From: Brevibacterium zhoupengii
Lineage (GTDB): Bacteria; Actinomycetota; Actinomycetes; Actinomycetales; Brevibacteriaceae
Assembly (NCBI RefSeq): GCF_021117425.1
Contig: NZ_CP088298.1
Location: 124,001 to 188,000 of the forward strand
Direction: 5' to 3'
DNA: 64,000 bases
Every line of letters begins with the position of its first letter. Within the stretch, counting starts at the first letter, position 1. A program made the translations under genes and the position numbers. Under the pieces are notes generated by a model, which saw only the letters and a program-made list of their open reading frames with translations, was not told the origin of the DNA and searched no databases. This document shows positions 1-8,518 of the stretch, in pieces.

Positions 1-105
1 ATCGTCGCTCAGACTGTCGCGCAGGGCCTGGTTGAGTGCCTTCGTCATCGTCACCGAGACCGGTGTCGGAGCGCCTTCTGCCGTGGTGGCAGCGGTGACG
101 GTCAT
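1..105 (-). CDS. pdhB: 2-oxoacid (probably pyruvate) dehydrogenase E1 beta subunit, N-terminal fragment
   Basis: Only the first 35 codons are inside the window; the gene runs off the left edge. The ATG at 105-103 overlaps the TGA of the upstream E1 alpha gene (ATGA), the usual coupled arrangement of E1 alpha and beta. The visible protein has a short Ala/Thr-rich lead followed by VTMTKALNQALRDSL, which resembles the conserved start of E1 beta subunits, where the first strand precedes the Asn-Gln-Ala-Leu helix. In the family, the beta subunit pairs with alpha to form the thiamine-diphosphate site of the E1 heterotetramer. The identification rests mainly on position and this short stretch. Confidence 0.8.
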   Translation of the reverse strand, partial: MTVTAATTAEGAPTPVSVTMTKALNQALRDSLSDD

Positions 106-1208
106 GACTGTGCCGCCGTTGCCAGCTCGGCCTCAAGCTTCTCCTGCTGAGAGATGAGGTTCGCACGCGGATTCGCATAGACGTAGGCGAAGAGCTCGCT
201 CGGATCGACCTCGGCATCGGTGTTCATGGCGTCACGGACCGAGGTGGCAAGCTCTTCCGCGCTCGCCGTGATCTCAGCGGCGACGTCGTCATCGAGGACT
301 CCGGCTGTGCGCAGGTGCTTCTCAAGGCGATCGATGGGATCGAACTGCTTCCAATGCTCGACCTCCTCGGCGTCACGGTACTTCGTGGGATCGTCGGAGT
401 TCGTGTGCGACTCCATCCGGTAGGTCAGGCACTCGATGAGGGTCGGGCCCTCACCGTTGCGGGCACGTTCGAGAGCGGCGGTGACGGCGGCGAACACGGC
501 CGCGATGTCGTTGCCGTCGACGCGCAGGCCGGGCATTCCGTAGCCGGCGGCACGATCGGCGAGCATCGTGGCATTGGCCTGCTCGCGCAGCGGGGTCGAG
601 ATCGCATACTGGTTGTTCGCCAGCACGAAGACGGTTGGGGTCTGCCATACCGAGGCGAAGTTGAAGGCCTCATGGGTGTCGCCCTCGCTGCTGGCGCCGT
701 CGCCGAGGAAGGTCAGGGTGCAGGCGTCTTCGCCCTTGAGCTTGGCGGCCATGGCGAAGCCGGTGGCGTGCAGGGTCTGCGTTGCCAGCGGTGTCGCCGC
801 AGGTGAGGTGTGATATTCGTTCGGGTCGAACCCGCAGTGCCAGTCGCCGCGGAAGGCGGAGAGGATCTCGGTCACAGGAACCCCGCGGGTGAGCAGAGAC
901 GCGGAATCGCGGTAGGTGGGGAACAGCCAGTCGTTGGGTGCCAGTGCGGTGGTGGCACCGACCTCGATGGCTTCCTGGCCGGCGGCGGACGGATAGGTCG
1001 CGAGCCGTCCCTGCCTGGTCAGGTGGGTGACCTGAGCTTCGAACCGACGGACCTGCACCATCTTCTGATACAGACCCAGAAGGGTGCGATCGCTCGGGAT
1101 CGTCAGCCCATCGGTGGGGACATCGGTGGGCTGACCGTCTGCACCGATGAAGCTGACTGGCTGCAGCTGGGGCAGTGCGCGGCGAGAGGTGGGAACGTCA
1201 ATGGTCAT
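102..1208 (-). CDS. pdhA: 2-oxoacid dehydrogenase E1 component, alpha subunit
   Basis: Thiamine-diphosphate-dependent decarboxylase subunit of a pyruvate or branched-chain 2-oxoacid dehydrogenase complex in the cytosol. At 368 residues it has the usual length. The ThDP/magnesium motif GDGASSEG through LANNQYAIS is intact (roughly residues 168-203), preceded by the conserved LFPTYRD stretch and followed by the ESHTNSDDPTKYR phosphorylation-loop-like segment. The ATG at 1208 starts MTIDVPTSRR. The stop overlaps the pdhB start, so the two are translationally coupled. Pyruvate and branched-chain E1 alpha proteins are close relatives, and sequence alone does not settle the substrate; the E2 gene lies outside the window. 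Confidence 0.9.
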   Translation of the reverse strand: MTIDVPTSRRALPQLQPVSFIGADGQPTDVPTDGLTIPSDRTLLGLYQKMVQVRRFEAQVTHLTRQGRLATYPSAAGQEAIEVGATTALAPNDWLFPTYRDSASLLTRGVPVTEILSAFRGDWHCGFDPNEYHTSPAATPLATQTLHATGFAMAAKLKGEDACTLTFLGDGASSEGDTHEAFNFASVWQTPTVFVLANNQYAISTPLREQANATMLADRAAGYGMPGLRVDGNDIAAVFAAVTAALERARNGEGPTLIECLTYRMESHTNSDDPTKYRDAEEVEHWKQFDPIDRLEKHLRTAGVLDDDVAAEITASAEELATSVRDAMNTDAEVDPSELFAYVYANPRANLISQQEKLEAELATAAQS

Positions 1209-1341
1209 GGCCCCATAGTGGCGTGAGCCGCGTCACCGATCCAGGGTCTGCGAGCAGGTCCGGACGCGGCGCGCATTTGTGTCGCGAAGCATGGACGAAG
1301 TGCTCGGTTACAGCGTGGGCGGAGGGACGTTTGGCCCGGTC

Positions 1342-1878
1342 TCAGATCTCGCCCCACCGGTAGCCGCGTGAGGTGAACGCCTCGGCGACCTTGTCCTTCT
1401 TGCCTTCGACGTCGCCCTTGTACGCCTGATGCCCGCCCGCGGTGAGGATCGTCAGTTTGCCTCCGTCGTAATAGGCGGTGGAGAACGAGGACCTGGAGAT
1501 CCTCAGCGGTTGGTCGTCGTCTCGGCCGATGAGGATCTCGTCATCGCCGACGCGCAGGGGTGTGGTCGAGACAGTGATGACAACGGCGGCGATTGCGCCG
1601 AGGACCGCGCCGATGAACGGGCGAGCGATGACCACCCATGCCTGGTCGAATTGGCTGAGTTTCTCAACGACGTCTCCGAAGGGGATCGGGAATCTCGCGG
1701 CGAATGAACCCAGAGCGGGAAGGAAGAACCCGAGTGCGACGCCGATTGCCACGCAGACGGCGCCGATGACAGCGACGTCGGCCCGGCCAAGGGTGAACAC
1801 TGCGGCAGTACCGTTGGCTGAGGAGCTCGCCCCCGAGATGCCGTTCGGATGGGCGGTGCTGTGTTCCCTGTCTGCCAT
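1342..1878 (-). CDS. YqeB-like small membrane protein with PH-type domain
   Basis: A 178-residue protein with a polar N-terminus, two hydrophobic segments (about residues 28-55 and 75-100) and a soluble C-terminal beta-rich part reading TTPLRVGDDEILIGRDD to GYRWGEI. This layout matches actinobacterial YqeB family proteins, whose C-terminus is classed as a PH-like domain; no biochemical role is established that I know of. The reading frame is open upstream to 2016, but the ATG at 1878 is preceded by GGAG at a proper distance (TTTGGAGACACC), so I start there. It lies 133 bp upstream of pdhA on the same strand and is divergent from the TetR gene. Confidence 0.7.
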   Translation of the reverse strand: MADREHSTAHPNGISGASSSANGTAAVFTLGRADVAVIGAVCVAIGVALGFFLPALGSFAARFPIPFGDVVEKLSQFDQAWVVIARPFIGAVLGAIAAVVITVSTTPLRVGDDEILIGRDDDQPLRISRSSFSTAYYDGGKLTILTAGGHQAYKGDVEGKKDKVAEAFTSRGYRWGEI

Positions 1879-2075
1879 GGTGTCTCCAAACTTGGCTGCG
1901 GCGACGGTCGTTGGGGAATCGTCGGGTGTTCGTGCCGATGTCAATGGCCTGCGTGGAGTTTCGATGATCCCTCTGGAATGAAAGTGTATCAAAGTGGAAC
2001 AGCTATGTACCACCATGTATGTGATCGGGCATGATTGACTGCAGGAATGACGTATCGAAGAAGCGGGAGGCTCTG

Positions 2076-2741
2076 GTGAGCGAGGTGAGCAGCGGTATGC
2101 GGCGCCTGGGGAAGAGCACCCTGATCGTAGAGGCGATGACCGTGCTCGCCGAGAATTCGAGGGCGTCGATGGCCGACATCGCCAGTGCGATCGGCGTCGG
2201 GCGGACGACTCTCTATCGGTACTTCGGTGACCGTGAGGCCCTGATCGCCGAGGTGGCCCGTCAAGGGGCGCGCATGTTCACCGATGCTCTGCTGGGCGCT
2301 CGCCCACATGCGGGTCTCGGGCTCGAGGCCGTCGAGCGGATCTGCGCGCAGCTGTTCACCGTTCCCGATGTCCTCACTCTCATGTTCGCCGACAATCCGA
2401 TCATCACCGACGACTCATTCGCCGAGGTGGAGCGCGAGCGGCGCATTGAGGCGGCAGGCGCCGACGTCTCTGCTGGCGGCGACCGGTCGGGTGTAGATCC
2501 GGGGGGCGACGCGAAGGACGAAGGCGACCCGGTCGAAGTGATCATCCGCAGGGGGCAGGGTGACGGCTCCATAGCCCAGGACGTGCCCGTTGAGTGGGCC
2601 GCGATGTACGTCTTCCTGACCATCGGCTCGGGGCACCTGTACGACGTGAGCTCTCGTTCGGGCAGTCGCGACCCAGGCAATCGTGCGGCAGCTCTTGACC
2701 TGACGATCCGGGCGATCACGAAGACGCTGAGACCAACGTAG
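2076..2741 (+). CDS. TetR/AcrR family transcriptional regulator
   Basis: DNA-binding repressor with a typical TetR N-terminal helix-turn-helix: ASMADIASAIGVGRTTLYRYFGDREAL, followed by a variable ligand domain. The C-terminal half contains a Gly/Asp-rich loop (SAGGDRSGVDPGGDAKDEGDP), longer than usual for the family. I chose the GTG at 2076 because GGGAGG ends 5 bases before it; an in-frame ATG at 2031 would add 15 residues but has no clear ribosome site. It is divergent from the YqeB-like gene and lies just upstream of the iron-regulated pair, so it could control either or neither. The target is unknown. Confidence 0.82.
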   Translation: MSEVSSGMRRLGKSTLIVEAMTVLAENSRASMADIASAIGVGRTTLYRYFGDREALIAEVARQGARMFTDALLGARPHAGLGLEAVERICAQLFTVPDVLTLMFADNPIITDDSFAEVERERRIEAAGADVSAGGDRSGVDPGGDAKDEGDPVEVIIRRGQGDGSIAQDVPVEWAAMYVFLTIGSGHLYDVSSRSGSRDPGNRAAALDLTIRAITKTLRPT

Positions 2742-2773
2742 AGCCGCCTCGGGCAGTTGTGGGTCCTTTGAAC

Positions 2774-2792
2774 TTAGGTTAGGCTGACCTAT
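2774..2792. promoter_or_regulatory. IdeR/DtxR-type iron box
   Basis: TTAGGTTAGGCTGACCTAT matches the actinobacterial IdeR/DtxR consensus TTAGGTTAGSCTAACCTAA at 17 of 19 positions. It sits between a plausible -35 (TTGAAC, 2768-2773) and -10 (TATGAG, 2790-2795), where a bound iron-loaded repressor would block RNA polymerase. The downstream genes encode siderophore-iron functions, which supports the reading. Confidence 0.85.
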
Positions 2793-2900
2793 GAGACAAA
2801 AAGGTATTCGTGTGCCTGAAGGTGGTTGACACGCCTGCTTGACGTTGCGAACCCCTGGTCTCGACGTTTCATCCGTCAAGAGACCCTCGGAGCTGAATTC

Positions 2901-4829
2901 ATGCCTCGTTCTTCCAGGCCCATGCAGGTCTTGCCGATCGTCCTGCGCGAGGTGGAAGTCACTGGCATCACGGATATCACGCCGAACATGCGGCGCCTGA
3001 CAGTAGCGGGCGATCAATTGTCGGCAGGTGTGGTGAACGGGATGCCACGGCCGCAATTCCGCTCCGAGGGATTCGACGATCACGTGAAACTCGTCATCCC
3101 GACGCCCGAAACTGCAGCGCTCGACATTGGTGAACAGGGAGAATTCCGCTTCAACTGGAATCGAGAAGCCCTCAACCTCACTCGCGACTACACGGTGCGC
3201 AGTGTCGACACTGACACCAATTCCTTCACCTTCGACGTCGTCCGTCACGACTCTGGACTTGCTTCTGACTGGGCCTTCGACGCCACCATCGGTGACACGC
3301 TGAATTTTGCCGGACCCAAGACCTGTGCAGGCATCAGCGAAGGCATCGACTTCCACCTGCTCATCGCCGACGAAACCGGTCTGCCCGCAGTGGGACGCTG
3401 GCTCGAGACCGCTCCCGCGGGCACCAGGGGACACGTCATCGTCGAAGTGCAGAGTGCCGACGACATTCAAGAGATCGCCACGGGTGCCGAGGTCGAAATC
3501 GACTGGCTGATCCGGGGATCCACTCCGCCGGGGGAGTCTGTCTTGTTGTACGAGGCAGTGAAGAACATCGATCGTCCTGCAGGCCGAACCTACGCGTGGT
3601 GCGCGGGCGAGGCGCTGACCATTGCCCCCATCCGGCGGCACCTGCGACACGATCTCGGTCTACCCAAGGAGGATGTCGAAGTCATCGGTTACTGGCGCAG
3701 GGCATCCGCTGCGAAGAAGCCCGAGACCGCGACTGCCGAATCTGCTCGGACTGCCGTGAGCGAAATCGTCGACGCCGCGGGCGCCGTGGAGCCTGCGGAC
3801 GAGTCCCCGGGTGCCTCCGACGACGGCCGGAATATTGTCAAAGACGTCCACGAGATGACCGAGATCCTGCCCCCGATCATCACCCGCATCGCAGTCACCC
3901 TCGGCATCGGCAACCTAGTGGCAGGAGGAATCACCACCGCCGAGGCGATCGCCACGGAGGCCGGCATCGATGCCGAAGGTACACGCGTCGTCCTCACCGC
4001 CATGTGCGCCCTCGGCCTCCTCGAGCGCGAGGGTGCGAACTACAGCAACACCCAGGCCGGCGCCGTGCTCATCGGCGACCGCGCGGGCGACGGACTCAAT
4101 CTCGACGATCCAGCAATTCGAGATCTCTTCTCGATCGTCAGTCTGCTCGACGTTCTCAGGAACGGACATGACGCCAAGCCCGCACCCGCCTCGGACAAGG
4201 CTCTGACCCCGGCGGGCAAGGCTCTGACCTCGGCGGGCAAGGCTCTGACCTCGGCGGGCAAGGCTCCCACTTGGTGGACCCAGCGTGGGGTCTATGCCGC
4301 CCTCGACGCCGCCCACCGATCTCACACCCTCGAGCACCTGCAGTACGTCCTCGATATCATCCTCGAGCTGGAGCCCATTGCCATAGCTGCAAGCGTTGCC
4401 CTGACAGGTGATGCCGAAGCCGAGGTGTCGGCCGCCCTCACGCGCAAGGCACCGGAGTCCGGCCGGAGCGTCCACATTCCCGGCGGTGCGAGCGTTGCCG
4501 GCGATCAACCTTGGCCAGTCGTCGACTGCACCCTGATGCTCGCGGGGCTGACCGGACGCTCGCGCACAGAAGCAAATGCTCTCCTGGCGCGCATCCTCGA
4601 GTCCAGCTCCAGCCTCGTGATCGTCGAACCCCTCACCGACGAGGCCGAGCTCGACGATCATCAGGCAGAAGAGCTCGTCGCAACGTACGCCATGACAGGC
4701 AATGCGTCATGGACGAGCGAGGAGCTGTGCGAATGTCTCAGCGATCTCGGCGTCGCGGCGGTCGAGGTCGTCGACATCGGGTGGGGGTTCGGACGCTTCC
4801 GCAGCGCCGTCATCGCCCACAGAGTCTGA
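2901..4829 (+). CDS. Siderophore-interacting flavin reductase fused to an O-methyltransferase-like domain
   Basis: The first ~275 residues are a siderophore-interacting protein (SIP) domain: a flavin-binding RDYTVR motif near residue 98 and the C-terminal signature from WCAGEALTIAP to EVIGYWRR. SIPs release iron from imported ferric siderophores by NAD(P)H-dependent reduction. After an acidic linker, residues ~325-395 resemble the dimerisation/winged-helix domain of class I O-methyltransferases (ITRIAVTLGIGNLV, then AMCALGLLERE). The remaining ~250 residues look like a methyltransferase fold without the glycine-rich SAM loop. A repeat insert (KALTSAG units) lies inside it. I start at ATG 2901, with GGAG upstream; TTG 2826 is an alternative adding 25 residues. 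An iron box lies upstream, and the binding-protein gene follows after 64 bp. Confidence 0.8.
   Translation: MPRSSRPMQVLPIVLREVEVTGITDITPNMRRLTVAGDQLSAGVVNGMPRPQFRSEGFDDHVKLVIPTPETAALDIGEQGEFRFNWNREALNLTRDYTVRSVDTDTNSFTFDVVRHDSGLASDWAFDATIGDTLNFAGPKTCAGISEGIDFHLLIADETGLPAVGRWLETAPAGTRGHVIVEVQSADDIQEIATGAEVEIDWLIRGSTPPGESVLLYEAVKNIDRPAGRTYAWCAGEALTIAPIRRHLRHDLGLPKEDVEVIGYWRRASAAKKPETATAESARTAVSEIVDAAGAVEPADESPGASDDGRNIVKDVHEMTEILPPIITRIAVTLGIGNLVAGGITTAEAIATEAGIDAEGTRVVLTAMCALGLLEREGANYSNTQAGAVLIGDRAGDGLNLDDPAIRDLFSIVSLLDVLRNGHDAKPAPASDKALTPAGKALTSAGKALTSAGKAPTWWTQRGVYAALDAAHRSHTLEHLQYVLDIILELEPIAIAASVALTGDAEAEVSAALTRKAPESGRSVHIPGGASVAGDQPWPVVDCTLMLAGLTGRSRTEANALLARILESSSSLVIVEPLTDEAELDDHQAEELVATYAMTGNASWTSEELCECLSDLGVAAVEVVDIGWGFGRFRSAVIAHRV
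4194..4267 (+). repeat. In-frame 21-bp tandem repeat in the SIP fusion gene
   Basis: About 3.5 copies of a 21-bp unit (GGCAAGGCTCTGACCTCGGC plus G) encode repeated KALTSAG units inside the methyltransferase-like half. Copies are nearly identical, so the array is probably recent and length-variable between strains. Confidence 0.85.
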
Positions 4830-4834
4830 ATCTT

Positions 4835-4851
4835 CCCTCTGCCCTAGAGGG
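4835..4851 (+). terminator. Small intercistronic hairpin
   Basis: CCCTCT (4835-4840) can pair with AGAGGG (4846-4851) over a 5-base loop, between the SIP fusion gene and the binding-protein gene. There is no T-run, so it is more likely a processing or attenuation hairpin than a full terminator. Confidence 0.3.
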
Positions 4852-4893
4852 TTCATCAGTCGCGAGCCGCAGGCTCGGCGTTGAAAGGAACAC

Positions 4894-5910
4894 ATGAAAC
4901 TCAATCGCATCATCACAGCTGTGATCGCCTCAGTGGCGAGCGTCGGCCTCCTCGCCGGGTGCTCAGTCGAAGGAAAAGGTGACTCCGAGGCCTCTGGCGG
5001 CGCCGAGACCCGCACTGTCACTGATTCCAGCGGCGCCGACGTCGAAGTCCCTGCCGACCCGAAGAATGTGGCGACCCTGCACTACGCTGCGACCGAGACC
5101 CTCATGGACCTCGAAATGCCTCCCGTGGGGCAGGGCAGCTACCAAGAGCCCACCGTTCCCAAGGACTGGGCGGATGGACTCAGTGACATCCCTGTCGTAG
5201 CCCAGGAGGAGCCCGACCTGGAGAAGCTCGCCGAGGTGTCACCCGACCTCATCCTCGCCCCCAACATCTACGAGCCGGACATGATCAAGCAGTTGGAGGA
5301 GATCGCGCCGGTCTACCAGTTCACACTGCGCGGAGGTGACCGGGCGAACTGGCAGCAGCGGGTCGAGGAGGTCGCCGAGGCGATCAACCAGACCGATGAA
5401 CTCAAGGAACTCGACGCCGACTTCCAGGCGGAGCAGAAGGAGATCGCCGAAGAGTACGGTGACGTCACCAGGGGCACGAAGCTTGGAGTCGTCTCCTCCT
5501 ACGAAGACAACTCCGCCTACCTCTGGGGCAGTGAGAACATGGTCGGCTCCCTGTTCACTCCGCTCGGCCTCGACTGGTCAGCTGACGAGGACGCCACTAT
5601 CAAGAAGTACGCGAAGGCAAGCCAGGGCGGCAACAAGTCGGGCATCAAGGAGCCCGAGGCCCAGATCTCAATGGAGGTCCTCGATAAGAGCCTCTCCGAT
5701 GCCGACATCATCTTCGTGACCTCGAACATGCGCGGCGAGTACGACGAGCTGACGAAGACGATGATGGATTCGGCGGTCTTCAAGGACCTGCCCGCGGTCA
5801 AGGCCGGGCATGTCTACCCGCACGGCAAAGCCACGATCGCCGGATACTCCGACGCCAAGTACGGGATCGAGATGGCCGAGAAGGCGATCAGGGAATACCA
5901 GAAGGGTTGA
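4894..5910 (+). CDS. Iron-siderophore ABC transporter substrate-binding lipoprotein
   Basis: Extracellular membrane-anchored receptor that captures a ferric siderophore. The 338-residue protein begins with a lipoprotein signal peptide (LLAGC, Cys23) and then shows the FecB/FepB-type binding domain: RTVTDSSGADVEVPADPKNV, the EPDLEKLAEVSPDLILA stretch typical of cluster 8 binding proteins, and a C-terminal lobe ending in AEKAIREYQ. A good ribosome site (GAAAGGA) precedes the ATG. It follows the SIP fusion by 64 bp and probably shares the iron-box promoter. No permease or ATPase gene is adjacent, so it must use transporter parts encoded elsewhere. Confidence 0.9.
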   Translation: MKLNRIITAVIASVASVGLLAGCSVEGKGDSEASGGAETRTVTDSSGADVEVPADPKNVATLHYAATETLMDLEMPPVGQGSYQEPTVPKDWADGLSDIPVVAQEEPDLEKLAEVSPDLILAPNIYEPDMIKQLEEIAPVYQFTLRGGDRANWQQRVEEVAEAINQTDELKELDADFQAEQKEIAEEYGDVTRGTKLGVVSSYEDNSAYLWGSENMVGSLFTPLGLDWSADEDATIKKYAKASQGGNKSGIKEPEAQISMEVLDKSLSDADIIFVTSNMRGEYDELTKTMMDSAVFKDLPAVKAGHVYPHGKATIAGYSDAKYGIEMAEKAIREYQKG

Positions 5911-5919
5911 GCGAGTTGC

Positions 5920-6378
5920 TCAGTGCCCGGAGCCGGGCCGGTGACCTTCGGCCTCGTCGAGGATGAGCAGCGAGCGGGAAGAGACCACACCCGGAACCTC
6001 ATGGATTCTGCGCAGGATGACTTGAGACAGGGCCGTGTTGTCAGGGGCATTCACGGTCACCAGGGCATCGATGTCACCGCTGACGGCTTGGACCTTCTCG
6101 ACGAACGGCAGCTCGGCGAGCTCATCGCGGACCTCTGGCCAGGGACGATCGCCGATCTTGACGACGACTACCGCAGTCACGGTCATGCCGAGGGCACTGC
6201 GGTCCACCTCGGCGGTGAATTTCCTGATCGCACCGGACTCGATGAGAACGGAGAAGCGCTTATGGGCGGCCGAGCGGGAGATGTGCACGCGCTCGGCCAG
6301 TTGGCGCACGCTCAGGCGGGAGTCGTCGACGAGGGCGGCGATGATGCTGCGGTCGATGTCGTCGAGGTCAAATGCCAC
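5920..6378 (-). CDS. Lrp/AsnC family transcriptional regulator
   Basis: Amino acid-responsive DNA-binding protein of about 152 residues. An N-terminal AsnC helix-turn-helix (DLDDIDRSIIAALVDDSR, then LAERVHISRSAAHKR) is followed by a RAM ligand domain (VVVVKIGDRPWPEVRDEL to RSLLILDEAEG). The GTG at 6378 is the better start: AAGGAG lies 6 bases upstream and actually overlaps the longer GTG alternative at 6393. The gene is convergent with the siderophore-binding gene and divergent from etfB across a 364-bp gap. Members of this family often control amino acid catabolism or branched-chain metabolism; its target is not shown here. Confidence 0.88.
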   Translation of the reverse strand: MAFDLDDIDRSIIAALVDDSRLSVRQLAERVHISRSAAHKRFSVLIESGAIRKFTAEVDRSALGMTVTAVVVVKIGDRPWPEVRDELAELPFVEKVQAVSGDIDALVTVNAPDNTALSQVILRRIHEVPGVVSSRSLLILDEAEGHRPGSGH

Positions 6379-6742
6379 GAAGCGCTCCTTCACCGTTGAT
6401 GCGGGCGTCTGACGCGTGAGCTCAGGATCAGCGCCTGGTCACGGTCGGTGTCTCTATTCTAGGGCTCGTTCCGACGCCGTGCTCCTCACCGCTTTCGCAC
6501 TCGAACTCGTGCCCGACCTCGTCCACGACGATGAGGTCACCACGACTCCCAGCAGGTAGAATCTGTTCGAACGTTCGTACAATAGATATGTTAGCTAGGG
6601 CACACAGGAAGTAAGATGTCTGACTGAGTACTTTTCCGGGCTTCCTCGCGGACCCGGGTGTCGGATGAGAACGTGCTGACTGTAGATTATGAGGCAGAAG
6701 TCTCATTTGCAGATGAATTGCCTCACGGAATAGGAGTCATCG
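6379..6742. other. Non-coding gap between the AsnC-type gene and etfB
   Basis: This 364-bp stretch should hold divergent promoters for the regulator and etfB. It contains a strong dyad at 6564-6581, an AT-richer stretch after it (AATAGATATG) that could be a -10 region, and an unusually long presumptive etfB leader (about 150 bp) with no riboswitch I recognise. A 92-codon minus-strand frame (6428-6706) has no family resemblance, so I do not call it. Confidence 0.6.
6564..6581. promoter_or_regulatory. Operator-like palindrome upstream of etfB
   Basis: TGTTCGAACGTTCGTACA is an 18-bp inverted repeat with only one mismatched pair, built around the perfect 10-mer CGAACGTTCG. It lies about 165 bp upstream of etfB and beside an AT-rich possible -10. 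It resembles a dimeric repressor site, but the cognate protein is unknown. It does not have the spacing of an actinobacterial LexA box. Confidence 0.4.
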
Positions 6743-7519
6743 TTGAAGATCGCGGTGTTGGTCAAAGAGGTCCCGGACACATACGGAGACCGGAAACTGA
6801 ATTTGGAGACCGGTTTGGCGGATCGTTCCGCTTCGGAGGCGGTCCTCGACGAAATCGGCGAGCGTGCTCTCGAGGTTGCTCTCTCCTATAAGGACAGCAG
6901 CGACGGAACCGAGGTGACCGTCATCTCGATGGCACCCGACACCGCGACCGCGACGATCCGCAAGGGCCTGGCCATGGGCGCGGACGACGCCGTGCACGTC
7001 TCCGACGAAGAGCTCCTCGGCGCCGACCTCGGCCTCACCGCAGAAGTTCTCGCAGCGGCTGTTCGCCGTGGCGGCTTCGACCTCGTCGTCACCGGCAACG
7101 TCTCCACCGACGGCAACGGCGGCATGATTCCAGCGATGCTCGGCGAGCACCTTGAGTTCCCTCACGTGACCGGTCTGACCTCCGTCGAGATCAGCGACGG
7201 CAAGGTCGCAGGCACCCGCGGAGTCGAGGGCGGCAAGCAGGAAGTCAGTGCAGAGCTTCCCGCCGTCATCTCCATCACCGAGGCGCTTCCCGAGGCCCGC
7301 TTCCCGAACTTCAAGGGCATCATGGCCGCGAAGAAGAAGCCCTTCGAGGTCATCGCGCTCTCCGACCTCGAGGTCGACGCCAACGACCACTCCACAGCAC
7401 GATCGATCATGGTCACGGTGGCCGAGAAGCCCCCACGTGAGGCCGGAGAGAAGATCGTCGACGAAGGAAACGGCGGAGCAGAGCTCGCCGAATACCTCAT
7501 CAAGAACCGCCTGGCCTAA
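6743..7519 (+). CDS. etfB: Electron transfer flavoprotein beta subunit
   Basis: Small subunit of the ETF heterodimer, which accepts electrons from acyl-CoA and related dehydrogenases. The 258-residue protein starts [19 protein letters not shown] and contains the beta-subunit signature around [20 protein letters not shown] and the recognition-loop region [24 protein letters not shown]. The start is TTG at 6743 with AGGAG at 6732-6736. The etfA gene follows after 11 bp, and a cytochrome b-like membrane protein follows that, suggesting one electron-transfer operon. The nearby sarcosine, phenylacetate and acyl-CoA enzymes are plausible electron sources, but this is inference. Confidence 0.95.
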   Translation: MKIAVLVKEVPDTYGDRKLNLETGLADRSASEAVLDEIGERALEVALSYKDSSDGTEVTVISMAPDTATATIRKGLAMGADDAVHVSDEELLGADLGLTAEVLAAAVRRGGFDLVVTGNVSTDGNGGMIPAMLGEHLEFPHVTGLTSVEISDGKVAGTRGVEGGKQEVSAELPAVISITEALPEARFPNFKGIMAAKKKPFEVIALSDLEVDANDHSTARSIMVTVAEKPPREAGEKIVDEGNGGAELAEYLIKNRLA

Positions 7520-7530
7520 GGAGAATCGAT

Positions 7531-8517
7531 ATGTCCGAATTCCCACAAGACTCCATTCTCGCTGTCCTCACCGTCGATGCCGAAGGTCAGCTCGAGAAGC
7601 CCTCGGCCGAGCTGCTCGGCGGCGCCGGTGAGATCGGTTCGCCCATCGCGCTGGTCCTCGCTCCTGCCTGTCAGGGTGACGCGGCTGCGCAGCAGGCCGC
7701 ATCATTCGGTGCAGTTCAAGTTCTCACCGCCGAGGTGCCCGAGGGCAACTCTGCGCTCGGAACCTTCGCCGTCGACGCCCTGAATGCGGCGAGCGATCTC
7801 GTTGCCCCTGACGCCGTTCTCATCTCGCACTCCATCGACGGGCGTGACATCGCCGGACGCTTCGCAGTGCGCAGCGGTTCGGCTCTCTCCGTCGATGCCC
7901 TCGGCGTCGAGCGTGACAGCGAAGGCATCGTGGCCAACCACTCCGTCTACGGCGGCGGCTACACCGCTTCGTCGGCACCGACCTTCGGCGCCCCCGTCAT
8001 CACCGTCCGCCAGGGCTCCATCGAGACCCGCGGGGAAGCCCAGTCGGCGAACGCCCAGGCCCTCGAGGTTGCCGATTCCGGTAAGCGCTCGGCTCAGATC
8101 GACTCCTTCGAAGCCGTTGTCGAGACCTCCTCGCGTCCCGAACTGCGCGGTGCCTCGAAGGTCGTCTCCGGTGGTCGCGGTGTCGGCTCCGAAGAGTCCT
8201 TCGAGCTCGTCGGCGAAATGGCCGATGTCCTCGGTGCTGCCGTCGGTGCTTCACGTGCGGCCGTCGACGCCGGATACATCGCCCAGTCCCACCAGGTCGG
8301 ACAGACCGGTGTCTCCGTGTCGCCGCAGCTCTACGTCGCACTCGGCATCTCCGGCGCGATCCAGCACAAGGCCGGCATGCAGACATCGAAGACCATCGTG
8401 GCTGTGAACAAGGACGGCGAAGCTCCGATCTTCGACATCGCCGATTACGGCGTCGTCGGCGACCTGTTCAAGGTCGTCCCGCAGTCGATCGAGGCCCTGA
8501 AAGCGAAACAGTCCTGA
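7531..8517 (+). CDS. etfA: Electron transfer flavoprotein alpha subunit
   Basis: Large ETF subunit carrying the catalytic FAD. The 328-residue length is typical. The C-terminal FAD-binding domain is intact: [23 protein letters not shown], the QVGQTG loop, then [18 protein letters not shown] and [16 protein letters not shown]. The N-terminal alpha/beta domain is normal. AAGGAG precedes the ATG at 7531. The stop is one base before the start of the repeat-rich cytochrome b-like gene, so the three genes are almost certainly co-transcribed. Confidence 0.95.
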   Translation: MSEFPQDSILAVLTVDAEGQLEKPSAELLGGAGEIGSPIALVLAPACQGDAAAQQAASFGAVQVLTAEVPEGNSALGTFAVDALNAASDLVAPDAVLISHSIDGRDIAGRFAVRSGSALSVDALGVERDSEGIVANHSVYGGGYTASSAPTFGAPVITVRQGSIETRGEAQSANAQALEVADSGKRSAQIDSFEAVVETSSRPELRGASKVVSGGRGVGSEESFELVGEMADVLGAAVGASRAAVDAGYIAQSHQVGQTGVSVSPQLYVALGISGAIQHKAGMQTSKTIVAVNKDGEAPIFDIADYGVVGDLFKVVPQSIEALKAKQS

Positions 8518-8518
8518 T

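Noticed and set aside
6568..6577. LexA/SOS box
   Set aside because: CGAACGTTCG lacks the 4-base spacer between CGAAC and GTTCG expected of the actinobacterial box, and no repair gene follows.
6428..6706. 92-codon minus-strand frame in the gap before etfB
   Set aside because: No ribosome site or domain; a stretch reading VVDEVGHEFECESG is too short to claim as a gene relic.
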